Counted from the stretch's first letter, positions 7,461 to 17,365 are shown. The stretch is 64,000 bases of DNA from an uncultured Serinicoccus sp. (GCF_947500995.1 NZ_CANMUA010000006.1:62001-126000), one strand, 5' to 3'. Notes: generated by a model from the letters alone, not told the origin. Numbers and translations: made by a program.

Positions 7461-8855
7461 ATGGTCCAGCACCACGGCGACGAGGCCCTGCACCGCCTGC
7501 AGGCCAGCGACCCGGCCACCGGGTCCCACCCCGACCTGCACCGCCTGCGCTCCCTCGTGGCGCACAAGGCGCCCGCGAGCCAGAGCGCCGAGCGGGCCGA
7601 CCGGGTCGACGACGACCTGCTCCGCGGGCCGGCGATCCGGGCTCCCTGGGTGGCCGCGGCGTGCATCGCCGCGCTCGCCATCGGTGCAGGGGGGTATGCC
7701 CTGGGCACCCAGCGCGGCAGCGGCACCCTGCTCGTGGCCGGGCAGGACTCGCTGCTCTCCCCCGCCGGCGCCGGCATCGACGCGGGCCTGGGCGCCGAGC
7801 TGGCCGGACAGTCCTTCTCCACGGGCAGCTCCTCGGCCGAGGGCGCCGCCGAGCCCTACGACCCCGGCCCGGTCCGGCTCGTGGCGGGCGCCGGCCTCTC
7901 CGCCGAGCGGACCACCGCGCCGGTGCGCGTGCTGCGCAGCGAGGAGGACCCGCAGGCGTTCGTCGACGACTGGGCCCGGACCCTGGGGATCCAGGGCGCG
8001 CCCATCCCGACCGACGTCGAGTTCCTCCCCGAGGACAACGTCGGCGTGGCTGAGGCGGAGACCGGGCGGATGATCATGGCCTCGACCGAGGGCGGCGGGC
8101 TGCACGTCAGCTACACCGACGTCTTCTCCTCCCCCGACTGCCGGGAGACCCTCGAGCTGGGCTACGCGGAGGAGCGGGAGATGCTCGAGGACTTCTGGGA
8201 GGGCACCTTCGGCGCGGACACGCCGCTGCCGACCGCGCAGGACTGCCGGGAGGTCGGCGGAGAGCGGCCGACCGACGAGCAGGCCCTCGGCGCGGCGCAG
8301 GACTTCCTCACCCTGGCCGGCGTCCCGACCGACGGCTACGACTTCCGGGTGCAGGACTACCACGACGAGGGCTCGAGCACCGTGTACGTCGAGGCCGCCC
8401 CGGAGGGCGGGGCCTACGGGCCGCGGCACATGACCCTGACCGTCGGCCCGGCGGGGGTCGTCGACGCCTACGCGGGGCTGGGCGAGATGGTCTCGATCGG
8501 CGACTACCCCGTCATCTCGCCGGTGGAGGCGGTCCAGCGCTACGGGCTGCGGGAGTTCTCGATGGAGTACGGCGTGCAGCTGCCCGAGGACCTCGACGAG
8601 GCGCCGGAGGGGGACGAGGTGCTGACCTTCGTCGAGCCGGAGATCCCGGACAGCCCGGCGGTCACCGACGGGATGGACCTGCCCCTGCTCCTCAAGGACA
8701 AGGAGGTCACCGGGGCCACCCTGGTCCAGGGGACGATCTACACCCAGTCCGGCAGCATGGAGGTGCCGACCTGGGAGCTCACCACCGACGACGGGATGAG
8801 CTACCCGGTCATGGCGGTGGCCGACGAGGCGATCGACTGGGTCGCCTGGGAGTGA
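7461..8855 (+). CDS. Membrane-anchored protein linked to the ECF sigma factor (putative anti-sigma/sensor)
   Basis: The 464-residue product has a cytoplasmic N-terminus of about 60 residues with a DEALHRLQASDPA start typical of proteins paired with ECF sigma factors. One TM helix follows (about 63-85, WVAAACIAALAIGAGGYALG), then a roughly 380-residue acidic extracytoplasmic region with no family I recognise. Two cysteines in CRETLELGYAEE and DCREVGGE could form a disulfide. No zinc-binding HxxxCxxC anti-sigma motif is present, so regulation, if any, would use a different fold. ATG 7461 has a GAAGGA ribosome-binding site. Operon pairing with the sigma gene is clear; the anti-sigma role is inferred. 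Confidence 0.7.
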   Translation: MVQHHGDEALHRLQASDPATGSHPDLHRLRSLVAHKAPASQSAERADRVDDDLLRGPAIRAPWVAAACIAALAIGAGGYALGTQRGSGTLLVAGQDSLLSPAGAGIDAGLGAELAGQSFSTGSSSAEGAAEPYDPGPVRLVAGAGLSAERTTAPVRVLRSEEDPQAFVDDWARTLGIQGAPIPTDVEFLPEDNVGVAEAETGRMIMASTEGGGLHVSYTDVFSSPDCRETLELGYAEEREMLEDFWEGTFGADTPLPTAQDCREVGGERPTDEQALGAAQDFLTLAGVPTDGYDFRVQDYHDEGSSTVYVEAAPEGGAYGPRHMTLTVGPAGVVDAYAGLGEMVSIGDYPVISPVEAVQRYGLREFSMEYGVQLPEDLDEAPEGDEVLTFVEPEIPDSPAVTDGMDLPLLLKDKEVTGATLVQGTIYTQSGSMEVPTWELTTDDGMSYPVMAVADEAIDWVAWE

Positions 8856-8871
8856 GCCGACGGGTGGGACG

Positions 8872-9834
8872 ATGGCGGGCATGAGCCCGCCCGTGGTCCG
8901 TCCGGTCTCCCTCCCCCGCCCGCCGGCCCTGGTGCTGCGCGGGCGGGCCCTGGACGCCGGCCACCCGGGTGTCATGGCCGTCGTCAACCGGACGCGCGAC
9001 TCCTTCTGGGCGGGCAACCGGCACGCCGCCCTGGAGGACGCGATGGCCGCCGTGCACGAGGCCGTCGCGCAGGGTGCCGACATCGTCGACGTCGGCGGCG
9101 TCCGCGCTGGCCAGGAGGGTGAGCACGTCGGCGTCGCCGAGGAGATCGACCGCGTGGTCCCGGTGCTCGAGGCGGCACGGCAGGCCTACCCCGACCTGGT
9201 GCTCTCCGTCGACACGTGGCGCAGCGAGGTGGCCCGGGCGTGCGCGGGGGTGGTGGACCTGGTCAACGACACGTGGGCCGGGCACGACCCGGAGCTCGTG
9301 CACGTGGCGGCCGGGCTGGGTGCCGGGGTCGTCGTCTCGCACACCGGGGGGTTGCCGCCGAGGACCGACCCGGTCGACGTGGTGTATGCCGACGGGCAGG
9401 GCGACGAGCTCGCCGTGGTCCGCGACGTGCTCGACGTGCTCGCCCGGGGCGCCCGGGTCGCGGTCGGGGCAGGGATCCCGCCGGAGCGGGTCCTCGTCGA
9501 CCCGACGGTCGACTTCGGCAAGACCACCCGGCACTCGCTGGTCACGCTGCGGCACACCGCGGACGTCGCGAGCCTGGGCTACCCGGTGCTGCAGGCACTC
9601 TCCCGCAAGGACGTCGTCGGGGAGACCCTGGACCTCGAGCCGCAGGACCGGCTCGAGGGCAACCTCGCGGCGACCGCGGTGGCGGCCTGGCTCGGGGCGG
9701 GCGTCTTCCGGGCGCACGACGTGCGGGCCACCCGGCGCGCGGTCGACATGGTCGCCAGCATCCGCGGGGACCGTCCTCCGGCCCGCGCCGTCAGGGGCGA
9801 GCCGGGGGCCGGCGCCGCCGGGCGCACGCCCTGA
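8872..9834 (+). CDS. folP2: Dihydropteroate synthase paralogue (FolP2 type)
   Basis: The 320-residue TIM-barrel protein keeps the DHPS layout but with FolP2 changes: loop 1 reads MAVVNRTRDSFWAG where catalytic DHPS has N-V-T-PDSF; then DIVDVGGVRAG replaces D-x-GGEST; VNDTWAG, VVSHTGG, VDPTVDFGKT, LSRKDVVGE and VFRAHDV follow in the expected order. In mycobacteria the FolP2 paralogue does not show normal DHPS activity, so folate synthesis should not be assumed from this gene alone. ATG 8872 and ATG 8881 are both possible starts, neither with a strong RBS. The gene runs 16 bp after the sigma-associated membrane protein gene and converges with htpX. Confidence 0.85.
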   Translation: MAGMSPPVVRPVSLPRPPALVLRGRALDAGHPGVMAVVNRTRDSFWAGNRHAALEDAMAAVHEAVAQGADIVDVGGVRAGQEGEHVGVAEEIDRVVPVLEAARQAYPDLVLSVDTWRSEVARACAGVVDLVNDTWAGHDPELVHVAAGLGAGVVVSHTGGLPPRTDPVDVVYADGQGDELAVVRDVLDVLARGARVAVGAGIPPERVLVDPTVDFGKTTRHSLVTLRHTADVASLGYPVLQALSRKDVVGETLDLEPQDRLEGNLAATAVAAWLGAGVFRAHDVRATRRAVDMVASIRGDRPPARAVRGEPGAGAAGRTP

Positions 9835-9867
9835 GCGCGGCCACACCCCTGGGTCGACGCCGGTGCG

Positions 9868-10740
9868 TCAGAGACGCTCGATGCCGGGCTGGTTGCCCTG
9901 CGCCATCTTCTCCAGGCGGGCGATGCGCTGGCCCATCGGCGGGTGGGTGGCGAACATCTTGCCGGCGTCCTTGGCCCGGAACGGGTTGGCGATCATCATG
10001 TGGCTGGCGTTGACCAGCTGTCGCTCTGGCGGCAGCGGGGCCCGGGCCGTGCCGGCCTCGAGCTTGCGCAGGGCCGAGGCGAGGGCGAGCGGGTCGCCGG
10101 TGAGCTGGGCGCCGTCCTCGTCCGCGTCGTACTCGCGGGTCCGGCTGATCGCCAGCTGCACGACGGTCGCCGCGAACGGCGCCAGGAGCGCCATGGCGAG
10201 CATGGCGATGGGGTTGCCGCCGTTCTCCCTGCTGCCCCCGAAGAAGAACGCCATCTGGGCGACCGAGGTGATGACGCCGGCGATGCCGGCCGCCACCGAG
10301 CTGGTGAGGATGTCGCGGTTGTAGACGTGCATGAGCTCGTGCCCCAGGACGCCGCGCAGCTCGCGCTCGTCGAGCAGGTGCAGGATGCCCTCGGTGCAGC
10401 AGACCGCGGCGTTGTCCGGGTTGCGGCCGGTCGCGAAGGCGTTGGGCGCCGCGGTGGGGCTGACGTAGAGCCGGGGCATCGGCTTGCGCGCCCGCTCGGA
10501 GAGCTCCTCGACGATGCGGTACATCTGCGGCTGCTGCTCCCGGGTCACCGGCTGCGCCCGCATGGCCTTGATGGCCAGCTTGTCGGAGTTCCAGTAGCTG
10601 TAGAACGTCGTCCCGATCGCGAGGAGGCCGAACAGCCAGATGAACCGGCCGTTCCCGATGATCGCGCCCATGCCGAGGAAGATCGCCCAGATGGCGCCGA
10701 AGAGCAGCGTGGTCTTCAGCCCGTTGTAGTGCCGGTTCAT
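9868..10740 (-). CDS. htpX: Zinc metalloprotease HtpX
   Basis: The 290-residue integral membrane M48 protease has two N-terminal TM helices (about 10-50), the zinc motif HELMH (about residues 133-137), two further TM segments, and the downstream zinc ligand in the [13 protein letters not shown] helix. [19 protein letters not shown] and [13 protein letters not shown] are family landmarks. It degrades misfolded membrane proteins on the cytoplasmic side. In mycobacteria htpX lies beside menJ and a polyprenyl synthase; here it sits just downstream of the second Complex I set instead. The ATG has no clear SD sequence. Confidence 0.95.
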   Translation of the reverse strand: MNRHYNGLKTTLLFGAIWAIFLGMGAIIGNGRFIWLFGLLAIGTTFYSYWNSDKLAIKAMRAQPVTREQQPQMYRIVEELSERARKPMPRLYVSPTAAPNAFATGRNPDNAAVCCTEGILHLLDERELRGVLGHELMHVYNRDILTSSVAAGIAGVITSVAQMAFFFGGSRENGGNPIAMLAMALLAPFAATVVQLAISRTREYDADEDGAQLTGDPLALASALRKLEAGTARAPLPPERQLVNASHMMIANPFRAKDAGKMFATHPPMGQRIARLEKMAQGNQPGIERL

Positions 10741-10825
10741 GCTCGCTCAACGACGAGGCGTCGTGCCGGTGTTCCCGGGACCTCGGCCCAGGTGCGCCAC
10801 CCCTCGGAGCGCCCCGCGCCCGCGG

Positions 10826-12295
10826 TCACAGGGCACCGACGGGCAGGACGCTGCCGACCACGAGCACCGCGGTGAGCACCCCGGTCAGCGCCCAGAGACG
10901 CGTCGGCACCTGGGACCGAGGGGGGCCGGCCTCGGTGGGGGCCGGCGCGAGCAGGACGGCGACCCAGCGCAGGTAGACCGCCAGCCCGAGGGCGATGTTG
11001 ACCGCGGCGACCAGGGCGAGCCACCACGTCTCGTCCCCGAGGACGGGTCGCAGGGCCACGACCTTGGCCACCACGCCGGCGACGGCCGGGGGCAGCCCGG
11101 CGAGGGTCAGCAGCGCCAGCGCCAGCGGCAGCGCGAGCAGCGGATGGGTGCGCAGCAGGCCGCGCTGGGCCTCCAAGGAGGTGGGTCGCGCGACCGGGGC
11201 CACGGCGACGACGGCGGCGAGGACGACGAACGCCAACGTCGTGGCGGTGACGTAGACGACCAGGTAGGACCCCGCCGCGCTGGCCGCCTGCGCGGACACC
11301 GAGGCCAGGGGCAGCAGCACCCACCCCGCCTGCGCGACCGTCGACCACGCCAGCAGCCGGACCGTGTCGTGCTGCACGAGCGCCACGAGGTTGCCCACCG
11401 TCATCGAGGCCGCGGCGAGCACGGCGACGGCGACGAGCGTGGCGCCGTCGACCGCCCCGAGGGCGCGGACGAGGACCACGAGCCCGCCGAGCGCCGCCAC
11501 CTTGGAGACGGTGGCGAGGTAGGCGGTCACCGGGAGGGGCGCGGCGGCATACGTGATGGGCGTCCAGGCGTGGAAGGGCACCGCCGAGAGCTTGAAGGCC
11601 AGCCCGGCCACGAGCAGCACCGCGGCCAGGACGACGAGCTGGGGGTGGTCCACCTGGGTGCGACCGTCGAAGCGGGTGCTCCCGGTCGCGGCGACCCAGA
11701 GCGCCGCCCCCAGCGCCAGCAGCCCGAAGGAGACCAGGGAGGTGGTGAGCAGGGAGACCGCGCCGTCCACCGCCCGGGCGCGGCGGTCCGCGGCCCACGT
11801 GGTCCGCACCAGGGCGACCAGCGCGACGGTGGGAAGCGTCGCGAGCTCGAGGGAGACGAGGAGCGAGCCGAGGTCGCCGGAGGCCGGGACCGCGACGACC
11901 CCGGCGGTCGCCGCCAGCAGCAGGGCCGTGACGACCGGCGCCCTGCCGGTGCCCTCCGGGCCGCCGTCGCGGCCGGGCGCCGCCCAGTCCCGCCAGGTGA
12001 GGACGAGGACGACGAGGGCGGCCCCGAGGGCGCACACCTGGAGCGCGGAGACGAGGTGGTCGGCGCGGTAGGCGCACCAGCCGCCCGGCAGGCACAGCGC
12101 CGAGCGGACCTCGCCAGCCCCCACCCGCAGCCCGGGCAGCGCCCCCAGGAGCCCCGCGACGAGCCCGCCGGCGCCGAGCACGAGGTGCGGCTCACGCCGC
12201 CCGGGCACGACGACGTCCAGCAGCAGGACGAGCACCGCCGCGGCCACGGGGGCCAGGACGGGCAGGACCGACACGAGACCGAGCTCCAGGCTCAT
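10826..12295 (-). CDS. nuoN: NuoN-like antiporter subunit, second (partial) Complex I
   Basis: A 489-residue antiporter-like membrane subunit with about 14 TM segments. Landmarks include FKLSAVPFHAWTPITYAAAPLPVTAYLA, carrying the lysine and proton-channel helix, LVSLELATLP with the TM5 glutamate, and LLAWSTVAQAGW. It is distinctly different from the NuoN encoded at 44.4-46.0 kb. ATG 12295 overlaps the stop of the nuoM-like gene by 4 nt. It ends the H-I-J-K-L-M-N run; 85 bp separate it from htpX, with no gene seen between. Confidence 0.85.
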   Translation of the reverse strand: MSLELGLVSVLPVLAPVAAAVLVLLLDVVVPGRREPHLVLGAGGLVAGLLGALPGLRVGAGEVRSALCLPGGWCAYRADHLVSALQVCALGAALVVLVLTWRDWAAPGRDGGPEGTGRAPVVTALLLAATAGVVAVPASGDLGSLLVSLELATLPTVALVALVRTTWAADRRARAVDGAVSLLTTSLVSFGLLALGAALWVAATGSTRFDGRTQVDHPQLVVLAAVLLVAGLAFKLSAVPFHAWTPITYAAAPLPVTAYLATVSKVAALGGLVVLVRALGAVDGATLVAVAVLAAASMTVGNLVALVQHDTVRLLAWSTVAQAGWVLLPLASVSAQAASAAGSYLVVYVTATTLAFVVLAAVVAVAPVARPTSLEAQRGLLRTHPLLALPLALALLTLAGLPPAVAGVVAKVVALRPVLGDETWWLALVAAVNIALGLAVYLRWVAVLLAPAPTEAGPPRSQVPTRLWALTGVLTAVLVVGSVLPVGAL

Positions 12296-13899
12296 CGGGC
12301 CAGCACCCCCTCGACGAACGGGGCGGTCACACCGAGCAGCAGGGTCGGCGCCAGCCCCAGGACCAGCACGAGCAGACCGAGCATTCGCAGCGCGGTCCGC
12401 TCGGTGAGCTCCGCGTCCGGGACCCGGGGCTCGACCCGGTCGCCGGCCCACACCTCGCGCAGCACCCGGACCGTGTAGGCCACCGCCAGCGCCCCGCCCA
12501 CCGCCGCGAGGACGGCGAACGCGCGGAACCAGCCCTCAGGCCGGTCGGCGGCAGGGCCCCAGGCGGCCAGGACGGAGCCGATCTCCCCCCAGAAGACGGC
12601 GAGCCCGGGGAGTCCGCTGGACGCGGCCATGCCCAGCACCAGCGCGAGCCCCAGGCGGGGCGCGACCTCGCGGACGGCCGCGCGTCGGCGGCCCAGGTCC
12701 GCGCTGCCCCACCGGTGCTTCAGCCCCCCCACCACCACGAAGAGCAGGGCCGAGACGAGGCCGTGGGCGACGTTGCCGAAGAGCGCCGCCTGCAGCCCGG
12801 CCTGCGTGCCGGTGGCGAGGCCGAGCACGACGAAGCCGAGGTGGGCGACCGAGGACCAGGCGATGAGGCGCTTGAGGTCCCGCTCGACCAGGCAGACCAA
12901 CGAGGCCCAGAAGATGCCGGTGACGCCGAGGCCCGCCAGCAGCGGCGACCAGGCCGCGAAGCCCTCGGGCACGACGGGGACGACCAGACGCACCACGCCG
13001 TAGGTCCCGAGCTTGAGCAGGACCGCCGCGAGCAGCACCGACCCGGCCGTCGGTGCGGTCGCGTGGACCCACGGCAGCCAGGTGTGCAGCGGGAAGACGG
13101 GGATCTTGAGCCCGAGACCCACGAGGAGGACCGCCGCGACCGCGAGCTGGGAGCCGCGACCGAGCGAGGCACCCCCCTCCGCCGCCCAGAGCGCCAGGTC
13201 GGTGGTGCCGGTGGCGGACGCCACGGCCAGGATGCCGAGCAGCACGAGCGATGACCCCACCACGGTGACCAGCAGGAAGCGCAGCGCGGCCCCCTCCCGG
13301 TCGCTGCCGGGGTCGCCGTAGCGGGCGACCAGCACCCACATGGGCACGAGCACCAGCTCGAAACCGATGAAGAAGACGAGGGCGTCCCCGGCCAGGAAGG
13401 CGACGAGGGCCCCGAGCAGCACGACCTGCAGGCACGCGTGGTAGGTCGCGAGGCCGGGCACGTCCTCGCCACGGACCACGGGGATGGGCGAGGTGGGGTC
13501 CGTGTCGGCGAGGTCGACGGGCTCGGGCCTGGGCTCCCGCGCCGGGTGAAGGTGCAGGGCGGTCGCGACGACGCCCACGAGCGCGGTGAGCAGCAGCAGC
13601 GGGACGGACAGCCCGTCGGGCCGCAGGCTGAAGGACACGCCGAGGCTGGGGATCCAGCTCAGCTCGAGGACGGGACGGTCCAGCGCGACCCCGGCCACCC
13701 CCAGGGCACTCAGACCGGCGGTGGCCATCGAGCCCCGGTGCACGACCCGGTGCCCCGGTGGCACCCGCCGGCGGCCGAGGCCGAGCAGCAGCGCCGCCGC
13801 GAGGAGCAACGGCAGGAGGGCGAGGGCGTACCACCAGACCCCGAGGTCGGGAACCAGGGCGAGGAGGTCCTCGCGCACCCGGCCGGCGGCGCCGCTCAC
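12292..13899 (-). CDS. nuoM: NuoM-like antiporter subunit, second (partial) Complex I
   Basis: A 535-residue proton-pumping antiporter-like subunit. It contains FFIGFELVLVPMWVLVARYG (TM5 glutamate), KIPVFPLHTWLPWVHATAPTAGSVLLAAVLLKLGTYG (split here as the KIPVFPLHTWLP and HATAPTAGSVLLA blocks; channel lysine and conserved H) and RLIAWSSVAHLGFV. A charged insert of about 35 residues rich in P, E and D (around residues 117-152) lies between early TM helices and is not typical of NuoM. ATG 13899 overlaps the nuoL-like stop by 4 nt, indicating translational coupling. Confidence 0.87.
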   Translation of the reverse strand: MSGAAGRVREDLLALVPDLGVWWYALALLPLLLAAALLLGLGRRRVPPGHRVVHRGSMATAGLSALGVAGVALDRPVLELSWIPSLGVSFSLRPDGLSVPLLLLTALVGVVATALHLHPAREPRPEPVDLADTDPTSPIPVVRGEDVPGLATYHACLQVVLLGALVAFLAGDALVFFIGFELVLVPMWVLVARYGDPGSDREGAALRFLLVTVVGSSLVLLGILAVASATGTTDLALWAAEGGASLGRGSQLAVAAVLLVGLGLKIPVFPLHTWLPWVHATAPTAGSVLLAAVLLKLGTYGVVRLVVPVVPEGFAAWSPLLAGLGVTGIFWASLVCLVERDLKRLIAWSSVAHLGFVVLGLATGTQAGLQAALFGNVAHGLVSALLFVVVGGLKHRWGSADLGRRRAAVREVAPRLGLALVLGMAASSGLPGLAVFWGEIGSVLAAWGPAADRPEGWFRAFAVLAAVGGALAVAYTVRVLREVWAGDRVEPRVPDAELTERTALRMLGLLVLVLGLAPTLLLGVTAPFVEGVLAR

Positions 13900-15914
13900 G
13901 CGGTCACCACCCCGATCACGCCCAGCACGAGCATCCCGCCCAGCACGAGGGCGAGGCCCGGCGTGGCCCGGCGCGGGCTGGTCAGGTCACCCGCGCGCCC
14001 CAGCAGGCGGGCCCCCAGACCCGCGCCCCGCACCCAGGAGTCCAGGACCTGGTCGTCGAACCACGCGACCGCCCGGGCCAGCGCGAGGACCGGCGTCGCG
14101 ACGACCGCACGGTAGGCGAGGTCGGCGTGCAGACCGCGTTCGGCCGCCAGGCTCACCCCCGCCGGGATGCGCGCCGCCGCGTCCCGGGTCCGCACGCCCC
14201 CCGCGGCCAGCCGGACGAGGAGCGCGCTCACCACCATGAGCAGCAACGTCGCGACCAGCAGCTGCAGGTCCACGTGCACCTGCGGGCCCCAGACCGGCAG
14301 CAGCAGCAGGAGACCGCCGAAGAGCGTCATGAGCATGAGCGCGGACGTGCCCATGCGGGCGGAGGAGCTGATCGCGGCCTCGGCACGCTCGACCCCCTCG
14401 GCCTCCTGGACCACCTGCGGCTCGTCGAAGAAGTCGTCGATCCGCTCCACCGGCCCCGGCTCGTAGAGGCGCGCGTGCCCCTGGACGGCGGTGGGACGGC
14501 TGAGCACCAGCCAGGCCCGCATGCAGTAGGCGGCGGTCAGCGGCGCGGTGGCGCCGACGGAGGCCAGGACGAGCACCGGGACGAGACCGCCGTCGGTCGC
14601 GGCCGTGCCGGCCTCGGCCGTCCCGAGGACGGCCTCCTTGGAGAAGAACCCGACGAAGGGCGGCACGCCGGCGAGCGCCAGCAGCCCCCAGCCGAAGCGG
14701 TGCCGGAGCACGCGGTAGCGCCGGGCCCCGGAGGCCATGAGGGCCATGGCGGTGCCCCCGACGAGGACGCCGAGCCACCCGGTGGTGAGGAAGAGCAGGG
14801 CCTTGAACCAGGCGTGCGCGACGAGGTGCTGCAGCGCGGCGTCCGGCCCGGTCCCCATGGTGGCCGCGGCGAGCACGGCCAGCATGAGAGCGACCTGGCT
14901 CACGGTCGACCAGGCCAGCAGCCGCTTGAGGTCGCCCTGGGCGAAGGCCAGCACGGCGGCGCCGATCATCGTCGTGCAGGCGAGCACCGCCAGCAGCAGC
15001 CGGGCCGGGCCGGACACCGCCAGCAGGGGGAAGAGCTGGGCCAGGACGACCGTCCCCGCCGCCACCATCGTCGCGGCGTGGATGAGCGCCGAGGCGGGGG
15101 TCGGCCCCTCCATGGCGTCGGGCAGCCAGTCCTGGAAGGGGAACAGGGCGGACTTGCCGGCGACCCCGACGACGAGCAGGGTCATGGCCACGGTGAGGGT
15201 GGGCGAGGTGCCGGCCGCGCCCCAGTGCGCGACGACCTCGCTGGTCCGGGTGGTGCCCGCCCCGGTGGCGAGGACGACGAGCCCGAGGACGAAGCCGATG
15301 TCCGCGGTGCGCGTGACGAGCAGCGCCTTGCTCGCCGCCCGGGTGGCGGCCGCGCGGGTGGACTGGTGACCGATGAGCAGGTAGGAGCACCACCCCATCA
15401 CCTCCCACCCCACGAGGGTGAGGAGCAGGTCGTCGGAGAGGACGAGCAGCAGCATCGCCGAGGTGAACAGCGAGACGGTCGCCGCGAACGGCCGGTACCG
15501 CGGGTCGTACCAGAGGTACCAGCGGGCGTACCCCTGCACCACCAGGGCGACCGCCGCGACGGTGAACGCCACGATCGCCACCGGCCAGGTCACGAGCAGC
15601 CGCAGCGGCACGTCCAGCTCGCCCAGGGGGAGGGCGCCGATGGTGCCGACCCCGCGCCGGGCCCCCTCGATCTGGGTGAGCGTGTAGAGCTGCCAGCAGG
15701 TGGCGAGGAAGGCGACCAGGCCGCCGCCGACGCCGACCCATGCGGCGAGCCGGTTGGACCGGCCGGTCACCCCGAGCCCGGCCAGCGCGGCCAGCAGGGT
15801 CGCGAGCACCGCCCAGTGGGCCGGAGACCCCCACAGGTCGGGGGCGGGCAGCTCGGGCAGCGGCAGCGAGGGCAGCTGCAGGTCGGACCAGGGGATGTCG
15901 GGCAGGTCAGGCAC
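13896..15914 (-). CDS. nuoL: NuoL-like antiporter subunit, second (partial) Complex I
   Basis: A 672-residue subunit with the NuoL core: VGWEVMGWCSYLLIGHQ, the GKSALFPFQDWLPDAMEGP segment followed by TPASALIHAATMVAAG, FAQGDLKRLLAWSTVSQ and HAWFKALLFL. The long C-terminal part with FDDQVLDSWVRGAG and a final hydrophobic helix indicates that the lateral-arm helix is present. The N-terminus is an unusual PDLPDIPWSDLQLP proline-rich amphipathic stretch. GTG 15914 is chosen because it overlaps the nuoK-like stop by 8 nt and has a GAGGTGGG ribosome-binding site upstream; the open frame to 16100 overlaps nuoK antiregister and is not used. Confidence 0.88.
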   Translation of the reverse strand: MPDLPDIPWSDLQLPSLPLPELPAPDLWGSPAHWAVLATLLAALAGLGVTGRSNRLAAWVGVGGGLVAFLATCWQLYTLTQIEGARRGVGTIGALPLGELDVPLRLLVTWPVAIVAFTVAAVALVVQGYARWYLWYDPRYRPFAATVSLFTSAMLLLVLSDDLLLTLVGWEVMGWCSYLLIGHQSTRAAATRAASKALLVTRTADIGFVLGLVVLATGAGTTRTSEVVAHWGAAGTSPTLTVAMTLLVVGVAGKSALFPFQDWLPDAMEGPTPASALIHAATMVAAGTVVLAQLFPLLAVSGPARLLLAVLACTTMIGAAVLAFAQGDLKRLLAWSTVSQVALMLAVLAAATMGTGPDAALQHLVAHAWFKALLFLTTGWLGVLVGGTAMALMASGARRYRVLRHRFGWGLLALAGVPPFVGFFSKEAVLGTAEAGTAATDGGLVPVLVLASVGATAPLTAAYCMRAWLVLSRPTAVQGHARLYEPGPVERIDDFFDEPQVVQEAEGVERAEAAISSSARMGTSALMLMTLFGGLLLLLPVWGPQVHVDLQLLVATLLLMVVSALLVRLAAGGVRTRDAAARIPAGVSLAAERGLHADLAYRAVVATPVLALARAVAWFDDQVLDSWVRGAGLGARLLGRAGDLTSPRRATPGLALVLGGMLVLGVIGVVTA

Positions 15915-16266
15915 GTCCGCCCACCTCGCCCTCGACGCGGTCGGCCGGGTCGGCCCGGTCGGCGCGGTCGTCCAGCTCGGCGTGCAGGTCGACGTGGCCG
16001 CGCGCACGGAACAGCGCGAGGAAGATGGCCAGGGCGAGCACGACCTCCGCTGCGGCGATGGTGATGACGAAGAGCGTGAGCACGGCGGCCCCGGGGTCAC
16101 CCCCCGCTCCGGTCTGCGCGACCGTGACGAGCAGGAGCCCGGCGGCCCCGAGCACGAGCTCCACGCCGATGAGCACGAGCACCGCGTGCCGGCGCGCGAG
16201 GATGCCGTAGACCCCGAGGCCGGCGAGGACGGCGGCCAGGAGGTAGGGCAGGGCGGGGCGGATCAC
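15907..16266 (-). CDS. nuoK: NuoK-like subunit, second (partial) Complex I
   Basis: A 119-residue three-TM subunit. The two conserved membrane glutamates are visible in LIGVELVLGAAGLLLV and TIAAAEVVLALAIFLALFR. Compared with the 99-residue NuoK at 49.5 kb it has a charged cytoplasmic tail of about 20 residues (DDRADRADPADRVEGE). ATG 16266 overlaps the nuoJ-like stop by 4 nt. Confidence 0.9.
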   Translation of the reverse strand: MIRPALPYLLAAVLAGLGVYGILARRHAVLVLIGVELVLGAAGLLLVTVAQTGAGGDPGAAVLTLFVITIAAAEVVLALAIFLALFRARGHVDLHAELDDRADRADPADRVEGEVGGRA

Positions 16267-16823
16267 GGCCGCTCCCCCTGGACGGCCTCGATCTCGGCCG
16301 GCGGGTCCGGTCGCTGGCTGGGGTCGTCCTGGCCGCCGACCGGCGCCCGGGCCACCGCCACGGCGGCGACCAGCGCCATGAGCAGCAGCACCGAGAGCAG
16401 CTCGAAGGGCCAGACGTCGGTGCCGAAGATCGTCGCGGCGACCTGGGTGCTGTCACCGCCGTCGATCGCGACGCTCCCCCACCCGAAGGCCGAGAGCAGC
16501 GCGCCCCCGAGGACCACCGTCGTGCCCGCCCCGACGAGACCGGCGGCGACCCGCTGGGGCACACCGGTGACGACCGGCACGCCGCCGGCGCGGGTGAGCA
16601 TGAGGGCGAACAGCACGAGGACGACGACGGCGCCGACGTAGACGAGCAGCTGGACGAGGGCGACGAGCTCGGCACCGAGCACGAGGTAGCACCCGGCCAG
16701 CCCGCCGAGGGTCACGACGAGCCACAGGGCGGCGTGCAGCACCTGGCGGGAGGTCACCGACAGCGTCGCGGCCCCGGCCGTGAGGAGCCCCACCGCGAGG
16801 AGGAGCACGTCCAGGCCGCTCAC
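16263..16823 (-). CDS. nuoJ: NuoJ-like subunit, second (partial) Complex I
   Basis: The 186-residue protein has five predicted TM helices. The [15 protein letters not shown] stretch is the conserved TM3 pi-bulge region of NuoJ, preceded by [24 protein letters not shown]. The tail is short, whereas the NuoJ at 49.8 kb carries a long cytoplasmic extension. ATG 16823 overlaps the nuoI-like stop by 4 nt. Confidence 0.88.
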   Translation of the reverse strand: MSGLDVLLLAVGLLTAGAATLSVTSRQVLHAALWLVVTLGGLAGCYLVLGAELVALVQLLVYVGAVVVLVLFALMLTRAGGVPVVTGVPQRVAAGLVGAGTTVVLGGALLSAFGWGSVAIDGGDSTQVAATIFGTDVWPFELLSVLLLMALVAAVAVARAPVGGQDDPSQRPDPPAEIEAVQGERP

Positions 16824-17365
16824 CGCTGCGCCTCCGGGTCGACGTCAGGGTCCTCGCCCGGGGTCACGGACCCGGCGGGGTCCGTGACCACGGCCGACGG
16901 CGCGCGGTGGTAGCCCTCGGGGAGGGCGGCCGCCGGCACCGAGGCCATGAAGGTCCCGAGACGCTCCTTGCCGTGCAGCAGGTTGCGGATGTCGCCCTCG
17001 GCGTAGGCGAAGTCGGGCGCCCAGAACAACGCGTCGAACGGGCAGACCTCGATGCAGATGCCGCAGTACATGCACAGCGAGAAGTCGATGTCGAAGCGGT
17101 CCAGGACGTTGTGCGCTCGCTCCTTGCCCCCCTCGGTCTCCGGGGGCCGGGTCTCCTTGTGGGAGTCGATGGTGATGCACCAGTCCGGGCACTCGCGGGC
17201 GCAGAGCATGCACGAGGTGCAGTTCTCCTCCAGCAGCGCGATGACGCCCCGGCTGCGCTCGGGCAGCTCGGGCTCGGTATGCGGGTACTGGACCGTGTGC
17301 GCGCGTCGGGTGAGCGTCCGGAAGGTGATGCCGAGGCCGCGCAGCAGACCGGTGACGCCGTTCAT
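16820..17365 (-). CDS. nuoI: NuoI-like ferredoxin subunit, second (partial) Complex I
   Basis: The 181-residue iron-sulfur subunit has two complete [4Fe-4S] motifs: C49-x2-C52-x2-C55-x3-C59-P and C98-x2-C101-x2-C104-x3-C108-P. It would pass electrons to the N2 cluster in Nuo[15 protein letters not shown] near the N-terminus is the usual membrane-surface helix, and [20 protein letters not shown] is typical of the actinobacterial second set. With no NuoE/F/G genes nearby, this subunit or an external ferredoxin is the visible electron entry (inference). ATG 17365 overlaps the nuoH-like stop by 4 nt. Confidence 0.9.
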   Translation of the reverse strand: MNGVTGLLRGLGITFRTLTRRAHTVQYPHTEPELPERSRGVIALLEENCTSCMLCARECPDWCITIDSHKETRPPETEGGKERAHNVLDRFDIDFSLCMYCGICIEVCPFDALFWAPDFAYAEGDIRNLLHGKERLGTFMASVPAAALPEGYHRAPSAVVTDPAGSVTPGEDPDVDPEAQR

